DNA of 64,000 nucleotides from Mucor racemosus. Taxonomy: Eukaryota; Mucoromycota; Mucoromycetes; Mucorales; Mucoraceae. Shown in pieces: positions 10,196-21,847 of this stretch. Location: positions 2,108,001 through 2,172,000 of the forward strand of contig JAPEHQ010000006.1 in NCBI GenBank assembly GCA_027405735.1, written 5' to 3'. The position numbers and the translations under genes were made by a program. The first letter of the stretch is position 1, and every line of letters starts with the position of its first letter. The notes under the pieces were generated by a model, which did no database searches, was not told the origin of the DNA, and saw nothing but the letters and a program-made list of their open reading frames with translations.

Positions 10196-12818
10196 ATGGC
10201 CTACCCACAAAATAAGCAAACAATTAATCCACCATGGTAAGTTATCAATTGAATGTTTAATGAAAGTTGACTTACATGGTGATATAAATTTGGTATAGGT
10301 CGACTAATACTCAACAGCCACATCATCAACAGCAACAACAGCAACAACAGCAACAGCATCAGCAATGGCAGCAATATCCCCAATATACTGCGGCTGCTTC
10401 TAGTTCTGGTGCTTCAGCTGACCAACAATACGCTGCATACTACCAATATCAAACACCTGAACAACAAGCATATTATCAGCAATATTACCAACAATATAAC
10501 GCTGGCACCACTAATCCCCCACCTCCTGGAACAGATGGACCACCAGGTGTTGCTCAGACAAATGCTACTCATCCAGGTACATCAACTTATAATAATTATG
10601 ATTATTCTCAATATCCAGGATATTATGGTCAGCAAGCATACCAACAACCTACTGCGACAGCAACAGCTCAGGCTTCTCCAGCACGACCTCCTCAACATCA
10701 ATATCAGCAACATCCATATTATGCACAACAGCAACAACAACAAAGGTATTTTGAATTGATAATTTCATTTTATAAATCAATCACTAATCTTAATATCTCT
10801 TTTTATAAGATCTCACGCACCTCCACCTCCACCACCACAACAGCAACAACAACATCGTCCTCCTCCCCCTCCTCCACAAACTGAAGCAAGCAAGTTTACA
10901 TATCAAGCTCCTCCCGTTTTTAACAGTAGGTTAATTCAACGAGCTGTCAAAAAATAATAATATATAATATATAAATAATAGGGCCAGCATCAAAGATACC
11001 ACCTTGGTCCAAGCAACCACCTGTAGTCGCGGCAAAGCAGCCTGAGCCTCCTGTACAACAACAGCAACAACATCAGCCTCCTCCTCCCCCGCCTACAGCA
11101 GCGGTAGATAATAGAACACCCGAAGAAAAGGCAAACGAAAAGAGTGCTATGGCTGTAGAGACCTGGCCACCCTCTTTAAAGTAAGTGTACAATGCCATGA
11201 TTTTTCGGTTTATATAATATTAATACGAAATAGGCAATATGTTCAAGATGTATTTGCGAATTGCTTATCGAACAAACGAGATCAAGCCGAGTTACAACTA
11301 CGTAATCTCATTTTAGAGGCCCATAGAGCTGGTACTCTTTTAACAACTGATTGGAGTGAAATGGATCTTCCAAGGTATATATTTTGTAAATTGGTCAATT
11401 TGTTGATGATATATTAAATGGTTATATTTTAGTGCTTGTACTAGTAATCCACAAAAAAAGAAAAAGAAAGGGTGAATATGGAGATATATTTGTGCCAGTG
11501 AATTCAATTAACCTTTGTTTTATAGTAAAAAGATTGTTCCACAACCAAAACTTAACAAAGAGCAACACAAATTTTCAGCAGAAGAGGAAGCAAAGAGGTT
11601 GAGACGTTTGAGGCGTTTCGAGGAAGATGCTGCACAGTTTAAAGCAGACAATGTGTCAACGCCTATGCAAATGATGAACCTGGTATGGTGATAAATTTGT
11701 AGATACACTAACTTTGGCTAATCATTTTTTTTCTGGGTAATGTAGGATGGAGACATTTTTAATCAAACTGTTATAGGCACATCTCAAAAATTAGAAAAGC
11801 AATATCTTCGATTAACATCTGTAAGTTTATTAAAGTAATATCATTATTTGATTGCTAAACATATACCATACAGGCACCAGATCCGGCTACAGTCAGACCA
11901 TTGGAAGTATTGAAGAAAACTTTAGAGTTATTAAAGGATAAGTGGAAAAATGAACAAAATTATACTTACATTTGTGATCAATTTAAATCAATGAGACAAG
12001 ATTTGACTGTTCAAAGAATCCAAGATGAGTTCACTGTCCAAGTCTATGAAATTCATGCAAGAATTGCATTAGAAAAGGTATATATCTCTTATAATTCAAT
12101 GAAAACAAAAGGAAATATTCACCTTTATGGTTACATCTAGAGTGATTTAGGGGAGTATAATCAATGTCAAACGCAACTTAAAGGATTGTACACTAAAGGT
12201 ATAAAGGGTAACGAAATGGAATTCACAGCATATCGAATTCTATACTTTTTACATACACAAAATTGGGCAGGTAAAAAGAGTGCAATTTAACTTAATTACG
12301 ATTGGGGATACTGAATTTTTATTACACGTAGATGTCAATTCGACCATGGCTGACTTGACCATTGAACAAAAACAAAATACATTTGTTCAACATGCTTTGA
12401 ATGTACGTTCTTCGCTTGCAACTGCTAACTACCATCGATTCTTTATTTTATATAAAAATGCACCTAATATGGGAGGATACCTAATGGATCATTTTTGTGA
12501 GAGAGAGCGAGTTCAATCATTGATCATTTTATGTAAATCGTAAGTTTGATCAAATATTGCTCTTTTTATATATATATATATATATATTGATACTCAATAC
12601 CATATCACATTAGCTGTCGACCAGATGTTTCATTAGATTTTATTCAAAGTGAATTAGGATTTGATTCTATAGAGCAAGCATTGAAATTTCTGGGTGAGCA
12701 AAAGGCCAACTTCTTGAGAGCAAATAATAACAAGGCGTTGGACGCAAAAGCAGCTTATGCTGGTCTTATGGAAAGCTCGAAAAAGTATAAAAAGATTGAT
12801 ATTAAAGGACAACTCTAA
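10196..12818 (+). CDS. THP3: THP3/LENG8-like SAC3/GANP-domain protein
   Basis: Twelve exons: 10196-10236, 10299-10745, 10810-10925, 10982-11180, 11234-11374, 11433-11471, 11526-11682, 11746-11820, 11874-12077, 12141-12270, 12332-12539 and 12614-12818. Every junction keeps phase, giving 653 aa. The N-terminal third is Gln/Tyr/Pro-rich. A Lys-rich patch ([11 protein letters not shown]) then precedes the SAC3/GANP region, which begins around [17 protein letters not shown] and continues through [18 protein letters not shown] and [17 protein letters not shown]. This is the THP3/LENG8 branch of the family, where the yeast protein works with Csn12 in transcription elongation and mRNA processing. The order of helices and the [20 protein letters not shown] segment support this branch over SAC3 itself, which carries other domains. 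Nuclear location is inferred. The gene diverges from the small minus-strand gene. Confidence 0.85.
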
Positions 12819-13094
12819 AAAAAAATGATTTCTGTAGAATTATTGTACAGCTTTATATACATGTATCTACCTTAAAATAAATAATAGATATTGAAAAAGT
12901 AAAATATATATACCTAATTAAAAATCGAAATTTCAAAGATTTATTTCCGTAAATCATAGGCGATACTATATATACAGATTTTATATCGTTCTTAAATTGA
13001 ATTATGTATATACTTCCTTCTGCAAACATATATAGATTGTTGCTTCTTCTTCTAATTTTATGCAAGCGCAACTTTATATGCATTGTCATCAAAA
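12819..13094. other. 3' flank of THP3
   Basis: AT-rich DNA after the THP3 stop. AATAAATAATAG-like sequence near 12877 could carry polyadenylation signals. Nothing else is recognised. Confidence 0.4.
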
Positions 13095-14167
13095 TCGAAC
13101 CATGCCCTCTTTTCTAAAACCAACTCTAAACTGAATATTTTTGGTATATGCATTAGACACCACAAAATAAGTATAAACTAGCCGTATTATGCTACGAATA
13201 TGCCTGTTTCTAAGTTTATTTTATATCTCACATAAACTCGTAAAATTCATAACTTTTTCCTTAAAAACTGGGTCTTGCTTTTTATTTTTGCTCTACTTTT
13301 TTTTTTTCACTAAATAACACCAAGGAAAAATTATATCAAAATGTACCTGAGATGATCACCTTTAATCCAAAAACAAGTATCCGGGAATATCCTTCTTCTA
13401 GCAATTAATATAACCTTTTCGATTCTAATGTTTCAGATTTTTATAGGTATTTTACTGATAAAAATTGCAAACTTTGAGGCTGCATGTCTCTACGAGAAAT
13501 TAAGCTATACTAACAATTTTTAATAATAAAACTTACTTGTTTTAAAGTACTTTATAACATATTTCAGTATAAAAAAAATTTGAGCACCTTTATTTTTTTT
13601 CATTTTTTTTTTTTGGCATTTTTGTAGTAAATTTCAAATATCCGTTAAATTGAGCAGTATTTATTTTACATTCATGGCATAAAGCTCGTTGAGATCTCTC
13701 GGATACAATTTAGTTTTTTTTTAAATATTGATTTTTCGTGGAAATATCCTCAAAAATGTGTACAAGAGATACTTTTGTTTCTAGCTCCAATTTTCCCCTG
13801 TATACCCTCATCCCAAATTCTGAATTTGAAAAAGAATTGACAAAAATCTTGTTTTCTCTATGAAAAATGGATTTAAAAAATTCAGCAATGGCTCAATCGA
13901 TAGATAATCTTGTTTTGCATTATCTCTATTATTTAAGTTTAAATATGCTTATAAAAAGTGATGTGTATCATCAAAAAACCTCTATAATTTCAATCGCATT
14001 TTACACAAAATTTAATGTGAAACATTTATTCAAATTTTATTTTGCTAGATGCAGAATTTAAAAATATACAAAAAACATTTGGAACACTAAGTCTACTTAT
14101 TTTGCAGTTCATGAGCTTTTAAACGATTTTGTTTTTTTAATCATTTTTCGATCATTTTTTTTAAGTG
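13095..14167 (-). repeat. Dispersed repeat, copy B
   Basis: This copy lies in the opposite orientation to copies C, D and E. Shared blocks are the AAATATTGATTTTTCGTGG block (about 13725-13742), GAGGGTATACAGGGG in reverse complement near 13795-13815, CAATCGATAGATAA near 13895, and the GCAGAATTTAAAA to TTTTGCAGTTCATGA blocks at its right end. It stops abruptly at about 14167. It is diverged from the others and non-coding. The TATATAAG core conserved in the other copies is mutated here. Confidence 0.75.
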
Positions 14168-14490
14168 TTGCAAACCAGACCTTTTCGGCCCTTCAAATGT
14201 TATCCTCTAGATTCAATTTAACGACATTTTGGGATATTATCGTAGGAAATAAACTTTTATTAATCAAGCCCTTGGTTAGTACAGTATATTTGGTATAATT
14301 TGTTTACGTATATTTTAGAAAAATTCGCTACAACATCATGAGCATAATCAGATCAATTTTATCTACCGTATAAACCAATAAAAATTAAATACTTGTCTCC
14401 AACTTCAAAGGTAGTACACACTTTATTACTACAGGTATAAACGACCTGTCGCACTGATATGTATCCTCCTTTTCTGCTCTGGTTTTACTA
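14168..14490. other. Upstream region of the Hsp70-like gene
   Basis: Intergenic sequence and probable promoter of the Hsp70-like gene. I see no clear TATA box at a canonical distance and no other feature. Confidence 0.35.
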
Positions 14491-16360
14491 ATGGTTTTCA
14501 CCGTAATGAAATATCTGCCATGCATTGTTCTGCTTTTTTTCCTAACTGCAACAAATGCATTATATGGTACATCTTTTGATGAAGACAATAGAATTATTAC
14601 TATAGGCATTGATATTGATAATCTCTTCGAAGCAAGTCAATCAACAGTTAGAGTTGCAGCATCGATCATTAACGGATCTACTCCATTAACAAACAATATT
14701 AGAGCTATTTCTGATTTTAGCACTATTGCAATGCCTAATTATTGTGCTGATAGTGAAACAAGTAGCAATCAAAATCACTTGCGTTTATTTCAAATAGCCT
14801 GTGTGTATGCTAGCTCCCAATGTACGAATCAAACCCATGGCTTTCACTTTAATAACCATGATCCATTTGCACTGGAAGAGAATTTGACCAATTTGTTTAA
14901 ACATATAAAGTATACAACATTGATAAACTATGGATTCCCGAATGTTTGTATTGATTTGCTCTTGATATATATTTATTCACAATTTTAATAACATTAAAAT
15001 TCACATTTTCAGTGCAGACTACATGCGGTTATAGTTGGAAACAGATATTCTCAAGGCGAGCTCTTCAATTGCATCTGATGTTATCAACATGAAAGACTAA
15101 TTTTTTTACAATTAATGTAGTGAGCAAGTCTTTGATAGAGGCTGCTACCAAAAGAGCGGGGCTTCCAGATACTCAAGTTGTATCAAGACCATCAACAGCA
15201 ACCATGGTTTGTAAAGAGAAAAAGATGCACGAAGATAACTATTATTTGGAGCTTCATATGAATAAGGATAATTTAGATATTACTATTGTGTTAGATGATG
15301 GTGGAACAAATATCTTTGACACATTAGCAACTGAAAGATTAAGTTATACGTCAGGTGGATCTGAGGTCATTCCATTGTTATCATTATCAGTAGATAGACT
15401 AATACAAAATGCAGATATCCTTGATATAAATATGATTGATCAAGTGATTATAACATCATCCGAACCACTGACACTACTTCAAACTTTAGCTGTTCAGCAA
15501 TTAGAGGCTTTCTTAAAAATATATTTTAACAATGATAAATTGAAATTTTGTGATTCTTCAGACGATGATTACAACGAGCTGATACCTCACGAACACAGGA
15601 TTGCTTATGGTGCAGCAAGATTTAGTCGCTCAATTGCACCTAAGAAACTTGATGACAATCAAGGGTATTGTTGTGTTGAACTCTCGCCTATGCATTATGG
15701 GATTGCGATGGCTGGAGGTCTAATGTATCCAATAATAAGAATGCATAGCATTAACGATGGGCCAAAATCAGCCGTTTTCACCACCATAATGCCGCAACCA
15801 CATCAACCGATTGAAATAGCGGTTTACAGAGGACTAAGATTACAAATGGCCAACAATACGTATATAGGATCGTTGTATTTCGATAACGGTAATGCCTTTG
15901 AATCATATAATTATATTTTTATTGATTCGATTATATATATACAGGAAAACAGACACAAGGATCTCTGTCAAAACTTAATGTTACAATTGAGGTTAAGCCA
16001 TACTCTGATGAACTAATTCTTACTGTTGAAAATCAAGATACAGGACAGTTAAATATCTCGACTTTTATAAACAATATACAGAGCGTTGGGTTAGAGTTAT
16101 CACATTTTGAAGAGAATTGGGATCCTCAACAGTTTGACCTAAACAGATTTCTCGACCAACAACTAAAAGAGAAGGTCAATTTAATAATATCAAATTACAT
16201 TTCGACTGCAACCAACAGCCTACAGGAAAGGCTTCTTAAGCGATTGAGATATTTTTTCTTACCAGCATTAAAAAAACAGCAAATAAATGATCTATTAAAC
16301 AAATTCGAGAGTAAACTTATACCAACCGAGAAAGAGTTACATTCCTTTACATTTAAATAG
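14491..16360 (+). CDS. Secreted/ER degenerate Hsp70-like protein
   Basis: Exons 14491-14943, 15013-15055, 15121-15888 and 15945-16360 give 559 aa in consistent phase. The second intron (15056-15120) is GC-AG with an AAG|GC donor; no GT donor keeps the frame open and the Hsp70 alignment intact. The N-terminus is a signal peptide (MKYLPCIVLLFFLTATNA). The rest follows Hsp70 order. There is an IITIGIDI start to the nucleotide-binding domain, HAVIVGNRYSQVSKSLIEAA where active members read AVITVPAYFND-like sequence, LDDGGTNIFDTLATERL in the second phosphate region, IAYGAA before the linker, and a beta-type substrate region followed by helices. The key ATPase signatures are eroded: phosphate-1 DLGTT has become DIDNLF. 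There is no HDEL-type end; it ends SFTFK. It is probably a pseudo-chaperone of the secretory pathway, related to ER Hsp70s such as BiP or Lhs1. Confidence 0.7.
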
Positions 16361-16393
16361 ATTAAAAATATGACTAAAACTGTAGATTTTTAC

Positions 16394-16395
<2 letters not shown>

Positions 16396-16426
<31 letters not shown>
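16396..16426. repeat. Poly-T tract
   Basis: A run of about 30 thymines lies 36 bp after the stop of the Hsp70-like gene, in the short space between two convergent genes. Length may be uncertain because homopolymers are hard to assemble. Confidence 0.8.
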
Positions 16427-16427
<1 letters not shown>

Positions 16428-16522
16428 TAATAAAAGCATATGTAATAGTTTCCAATTCAAAGAGATAAATGTTTAATGTTATTAAATGATTGTTATTTAG
16501 TTTTACAGTATGGTATTTATGA

Positions 16523-17026
16523 TTAACTTGTCAAGATGACAGTTCGAAGGATTAATTTTGTTGATTCTATACGTTCTACATAATATAACAAAATGCTTAA
16601 AAAAGAGGAAGGTCATTTGAGATATATGTGATCTTACCTGATGTCCAATAAACTGATCTACTAGGTTTTGGTGGATGAGGAGATGTCGTTGCTAATTTAT
16701 CATTGATCACTGTGTATTATGTATTTGATGAATAACAACCTTAGTGGATTATATATTTGTATTTTATTACCATAATCATGATTTTTTTGATTGCTTTGCA
16801 TTTTACATCTATTTAAATTGTGTCAAGATGAGACCAAGAGGAATACAATCTACAGTGTATCTTACTTGGACTTTCTCTTTTTGCTGCTCACTTTCTTCTT
16901 TTCCTTCAATTTGGAAGATGATGGCTTTTGTACCTTTACAGAGTTATCATCATTGATAGTATTCAGTTTCAATCTTATCTTTAAACTTGGTGTAGTAGAG
17001 GCAGTGATGTTGTTATTTTTTACCAT
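16523..17026 (-). CDS. Small basic protein of unknown function
   Basis: Four exons (17026-16866, 16808-16771, 16709-16638 and 16575-16523) join in phase to give 107 aa. The start MVKNNNITAS (17026) is chosen because the longer frame from 17104 only adds a hydrophobic leader. The first exon encodes SLKIRLKLN and a Lys/Ser-rich stretch (KKKVSSKKRKSK) resembling a nuclear localisation signal. The third encodes a Pro-rich segment, HPPKPSRSVYW. If the last intron is retained, the protein instead ends TSGKITYISNDLPLF. I do not recognise the family; a nuclear or chromatin role is a guess from composition. It converges with the Hsp70-like gene. Confidence 0.5.
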
Positions 17027-17179
17027 ATTAAATAAATAATGAGAGTATATAGAATAAAGGCAAAGAAAAGAAACGAATTTATAGCAAAAAATTGGTTGCT
17101 TCATTGTTATTAAATAAGTGTGATCATATTACTCCTTTTTTTTTTTATTATTAATATTGTAATTGTAATAAGACCCAAC

Positions 17180-18789
17180 TCATTGTTTTGCTTTCGATAA
17201 TGAAGGTATTTCGTAGTCAGGACCAGGTGAATTACCAAATATGCCCAATAAAAGCATAATATGACATGCTGCTAATGTCCAAGAGCTCTTAATTGTTGAA
17301 GGAAATGTTAACCAACATCCCTCAATTGTAACGAATATCAGGATTCGAGAAGTTGATTTAAGTCCCTTTTCTGTTGAAAGCCAAGCACATTGCCATAATA
17401 AGTAAGGAAGTGTTTGAAAATACCAAGAGTAAAATTGATAATGTAAAGATCTTGCAAACAAGATGCCAATAAAGTTGCTTGTAAACATCATTGATATGAT
17501 ATCTAATATGATGGGTTAATATCAATTTTTATAGTATAAAATACAGACTTACCATCATTAGATACCGAAATTCTATTATGACGAGAAAATCCCTTTTTTA
17601 ATACATGCATGAGACCTCCTTTACTATAAAATACAAGGTAAGTTATGATTTAATCATATAAATTGCATTAAAAATATACTTTACGGTTCGCACCAAATAA
17701 ATATAATAAACATTAGTAAAGTAAATGCATGCCCTAACAGCAATTCCTTTGCAAACCAATCTGACACAAATGTTTCTTCAGTCATCATTCTCCAATTCAC
17801 TGTCCACTGATAATCAAAGACTCGACTAAATTCAAATGCTTTGGAAAAATAAGAAGCTGGATATTGACTTAAAAACGGGTAAGCTAATGCCAATTGAGTC
17901 AAAACTATCAATCCTAAATGTCCAAAAGTCTTGTAAGCACCCAAAACTTGCCATAAAATAATTCCAAATGCAGGGAAAAACAACAACACATTCATTTTGA
18001 TCGACAATGCTAAACTAAACAATAATGAACCCAATGTCCATTTACGGTAAGTCATGGCCAAAATACAAGCAAACATGAATAACATAGCGACGGGATCATT
18101 GAAGCATCTCAATAGAAAAATTGAATGGAATCGCTTAGAGCATCCTAGCAACAGAATTACGTAAGGCGGTATCTTCTTTGATTGTCGATAAATGGCGCAT
18201 ACGATCAATTGACTAGTCAAATAGAGAAATTCAAATATGTATTGCGCTAATCGAACGTTTTTTCCCTGATCTGTCAAGTAATAAAATAGTGAATAGATGT
18301 ACACAAATCCAGCAGGGTATCTATAAATACAAACAATGAGCAAAATGACATATACTTGTTCGTCTGGAATCATTTACACTAATGGTCCTGTATCGCCTTT
18401 AAGCTTAGTATAATCACGTTCACCTAAAATAAACCCTTCTACTTCTTGCATATAAGCAATCCAATCAATTTCTGTATCTATCATTAACGTCAACATGTCT
18501 TTTCATAAATAAATGCACGTAAATATACATTACAGGGTACTCTATAGATGATGAGAGTGCTTAAGAAAAATTCACCTATTAAAAATAAACCGGCCAAGTG
18601 CCAAAAGTACTTTGGGTCGCATAACAATTGGAAGGGAAGTCTAAATATGTCTTGCAATGTGTATGTTTTTCGAGTTTCATCGACAATTCTCGGTGCAGCC
18701 TTCTTTTTCTTCTTTGTTTGTTGAACCTTTAACATATTAGGTGGTAAAAGAAAGTTGGAAAATAAATTGAATGTGCATCTTTGGGTCAT
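17180..18789 (-). CDS. ALG3: ALG3 dolichyl-P-Man alpha-1,3-mannosyltransferase
   Basis: Exons 18789-18534, 18477-18378, 18320-17685, 17623-17553 and 17502-17180 give 461 aa in phase, the normal length for ALG3 (about 440-460). The enzyme adds the sixth mannose, in alpha-1,3 linkage, to Man5GlcNAc2-PP-dolichol on the lumenal side of the ER during N-glycan precursor synthesis. The signature parts are [15 protein letters not shown], then [14 protein letters not shown] (assembled only after splicing), then [35 protein letters not shown] and the C-terminal [17 protein letters not shown]. About ten hydrophobic segments fit a multispan GT-C enzyme. The Lys-rich N-terminus ([11 protein letters not shown]) would be cytosolic. 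Its promoter region overlaps a decayed dynein-chain fragment. Confidence 0.92.
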
Positions 18790-18820
18790 TACTTTAAATC
18801 CAGACGAAATTATAATGTTT

Positions 18821-18973
18821 TTGAATGCAGATTCCGAGGAATCATTTGCAAATATTCAAGTTGGTTCTGGTAAAGCATTGAATAAATGGGCTTGAGGTAA
18901 AGAAGGTAAAAAGACACCAATAGGTTCCAGTGATGGCCATGTTTATGTTTATGACATTGGAGAGATAAAATGA
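18821..18973 (+). pseudogene. Relic of dynein intermediate chain (C-terminal WD40 end)
   Basis: The plus strand encodes a fragment resembling the last WD40 blade of cytoplasmic dynein intermediate chain. It reads SFANIQVGSGKALNKWA, a TGA stop at 18893-18895, then GKEGKKTPIGSSDG and HVYVYDIGE, and a stop at 18971. The stop sits where family members have tryptophan (the ALNxxxW position), so one G-to-A change explains it. Upstream DNA is antisense to ALG3 exon 1, so the rest of the gene is missing. The fragment starts only 31 bp from the ALG3 start codon, and so contributes to the ALG3 5' region. Identification rests on the pattern ALN..W..GK..AIGSSDG.VYVYD; I have not aligned it. Confidence 0.6.
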
Positions 18974-18979
18974 AAAATC

Positions 18980-21750
18980 AATGTAAATCAACTCTAGCGC
19001 GATAACTAGAAAGTAAGGATATAGCTTCATCAAATAAACTACCGCACAGTATGACCAGGTGTAAAGATTTACAGTAATAAACTTGAATCAAGTGGGTACA
19101 GCATCGTAGATCCTTGAAGAAGTTTTCAAATATCGTAAAATTTCTTATTTTTAAGACTTACAAGGCTTATAAGTGGAATATTAATTTCAAAAATTATTTT
19201 TTTCCAGATCATCAAATTTTGACATTTTCCGTTTTTTTTTCTGATTTTGCAAATTTAGAGTCAATTATACTATTAATTATAGAAAAAAAAATACGTACAT
19301 GTAGTAAATTTAATGCACTATTTAGTTAATTAAAAATATAAAGTATTTTTATTGCAAAATATTATATGAAAATTCTTTAACCAAAAAACCGTTTTTGGGA
19401 CAAAACTACAAATTTTCATTACTTAACTTTTGTTTTTAAGCTTTTATAAAATATATATTAGTTATAGCTACAATTTTCTCTCACAATGTAGTGTATTAAA
19501 ACGTTTATTTTGGTATCAAAACGTGATTTTTCTATTTTTTGATCAAAATCATGAGTGTTGGTAAGGATCAAATGAGCCCCGAAAATGTCCGCTAAAACAA
19601 CTGAATTTTCAGATTGTATGTGGTTAAATACAAGAAAAGTTGAAAAAAAGTGCTATTTATTTAAAATTTGGATATATTATAGTATCAGAGAGTTAGTAGT
19701 TCAATCTCGCTATACTCGATGATTGTGTCGCCCTGTGGGCTCGTTTTTGCACTTTTTTAAATGAATATATCATATGACTGGCAGCTATATCCCGTTATTC
19801 TCTATTACTGCCTCTCTAGTCGAAAAATGTATATTTTTACGGCGTTTATTTGATGCAGCAGATATCAATGAGGTTTATGAACAGCCTTTTTTTTATAAAA
19901 ATATCATTATATTACGTTTTTTTTTTTTTGTACTCAAGTTCTAGTACAAGTTTATATCTACCAATAGCAGTTTAATTTTTCTTGAAATATCTCAATTTTT
20001 GATGGAAAAAATAATAATAAAAGGTGTAAAATATTTGGTGGTTCATTCATCTAACAATTTTCATGAATACGCATAAGGAAAGATCGGCAGAAATCGATTA
20101 ATGGATGTTTTGACCCTCAGAATGGGGATTTTTTGATATACCTTTCCTAAGCTCAAAATGAGCACAGCTTTATATGAGAACACTGATTTAGCTACTAATT
20201 ATTTTTAAAGTAGACTTTTGTGGATAAAACCGTTTTTTCTATTTATCAAAATTGCTCAATTATTTTGGTGAGGATATTTTAAGTAAAAATTACCATTAGA
20301 AACAGAATTAAAAGCTCTATCATTAATTATTAATAAATGTTGTGGATATGCATGGTTTTTCAAGAGTAATTTGCGAAAAAACTGTTGGAGATTTTCCAAA
20401 ATGACATTCTTCAGGATCTGGCCATCAGAAAACTCTCAGCGGCGGTTTAATTCGATTTTATTAGTACTACAAAATCATGCCTTCAAGAATTGATAACACT
20501 ATAAAAGTAAGATACTGTTTATTTGATAGACCAAAAAAAATTAGAATAGTAAACTATGTATGTCATGAATTAAGTTGATTAAATTATACAATAAATAGCT
20601 TTGATTTAAAGCCAAAAAAAAATCCTTTAAAAATTTGTAATAATTGACTGAGAATCGAAATATCAATGATTTTTACCTGAAAATGGCATGCCCTAAAGTT
20701 TTTTTTTTTAGTGTTTTCTACTTGGGATAATATTTTAATTCATTTAGAAGTACTGTATAAATTTTTCCTTGTGTGCTTTATTTGCCTTATACAGGAGATT
20801 TTTTTATATAAAAAAAGCCCACAAATCACATAATACAAAGCTAGCAATTGTTATGTAATTTTCACATCTATGAAGACATCATTATCGTAAGATTATCCGA
20901 GTGAAGTTAATAAAGAAGTTCTATCCTGAAGCGCAAATTAAAATTGTGTGCCGTATAATGCCATTTTAGAAGTTTCATTTTGAAGAGGAATAGACTTCCT
21001 TTAATTTACGTGATAGAAATGTTTCAGCAAATTCTATTATATAAAAGAGAAAGCATCTTATTCAGTATACCGTATATACGAGTACAGGTACAAAGTAAAT
21101 ATCATTGTGTTGCCGAACAAAAGGAACTCTGATATTTAAAAAAGACTATTACGTTATAGAAATTTCCCACATGGCGGGTATATTATTTCCTTTGAAGGTG
21201 TGTACATTTATGAAAATGAAAACAAATGGATATAAATATAGACTTTTCTTTTCTATACACATTTTTTCTGTTCCTGTTTCTGTTTCTGTTTTGATTTACT
21301 GTTTAACTATACATGAATACTTTTTTTTCCTGTGATAACATTACATTAGAATCAAGCTATCATTATTTATCGTGAAAAAGGGTCTATTATATTCCCCCCG
21401 ACTTTTGCTCAGGATAGGACCCTTTTTTTCTTTAAATTTTTTTCTATCGGGAAACTGAGTATGTAAACAAATAGAAATCCGTCGTTTCAAATGAAATTTG
21501 GCTTCCAAAAGGAACTCTTACAGGGTTTCCCGTATTAACCCTTAAACCTAGATGGACCCTGGATATTGAATGCCGACCATTTTAAATCACGTAATAGGGA
21601 AAGATAGATGGAGGGAATGTTCAATTTAAGTTTCAGATGATTAGATTACATAAGTAATAACACCAATGATATCATGTTATAGCCATTGGACCCTTGAGCT
21701 TACTTAACTATAGTGTCCCGTCCCCGTCACAAACGAACCTCACCTAATGT
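18980..21750. other. Long gene-free AT-rich region
   Basis: I see no gene, tRNA or copy of the main repeat family here. Short open frames (for example 19114-19329) have low-complexity Phe/Lys/Ile composition. Between about 21400 and 21780 the motif GGACCC recurs four times, near the deacetylase promoter. An inverted pair of AAAGGGTCT-type and AGGACCCTTT-type sequences flanks about 21380-21430. These may be regulatory but are unproven. Confidence 0.45.
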
Positions 21751-21754
21751 TCCG

Positions 21755-21761
21755 TATAAAA
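21755..21761 (+). promoter_or_regulatory. TATA box of the GlcNAc-6-P deacetylase gene
   Basis: TATAAAA lies about 90 bp upstream of the ATG at 21848, followed by a C/T-rich stretch (about 21780-21815) typical of a fungal transcription start. Confidence 0.6.
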
Positions 21762-21847
21762 AGGTCATGTCTTTGGACCCCATTTTTTCCTTTTTTTCCC
21801 CTTCTTCTTTATCAAATTTTCTAAGAAAATATAACACATAAACTACA

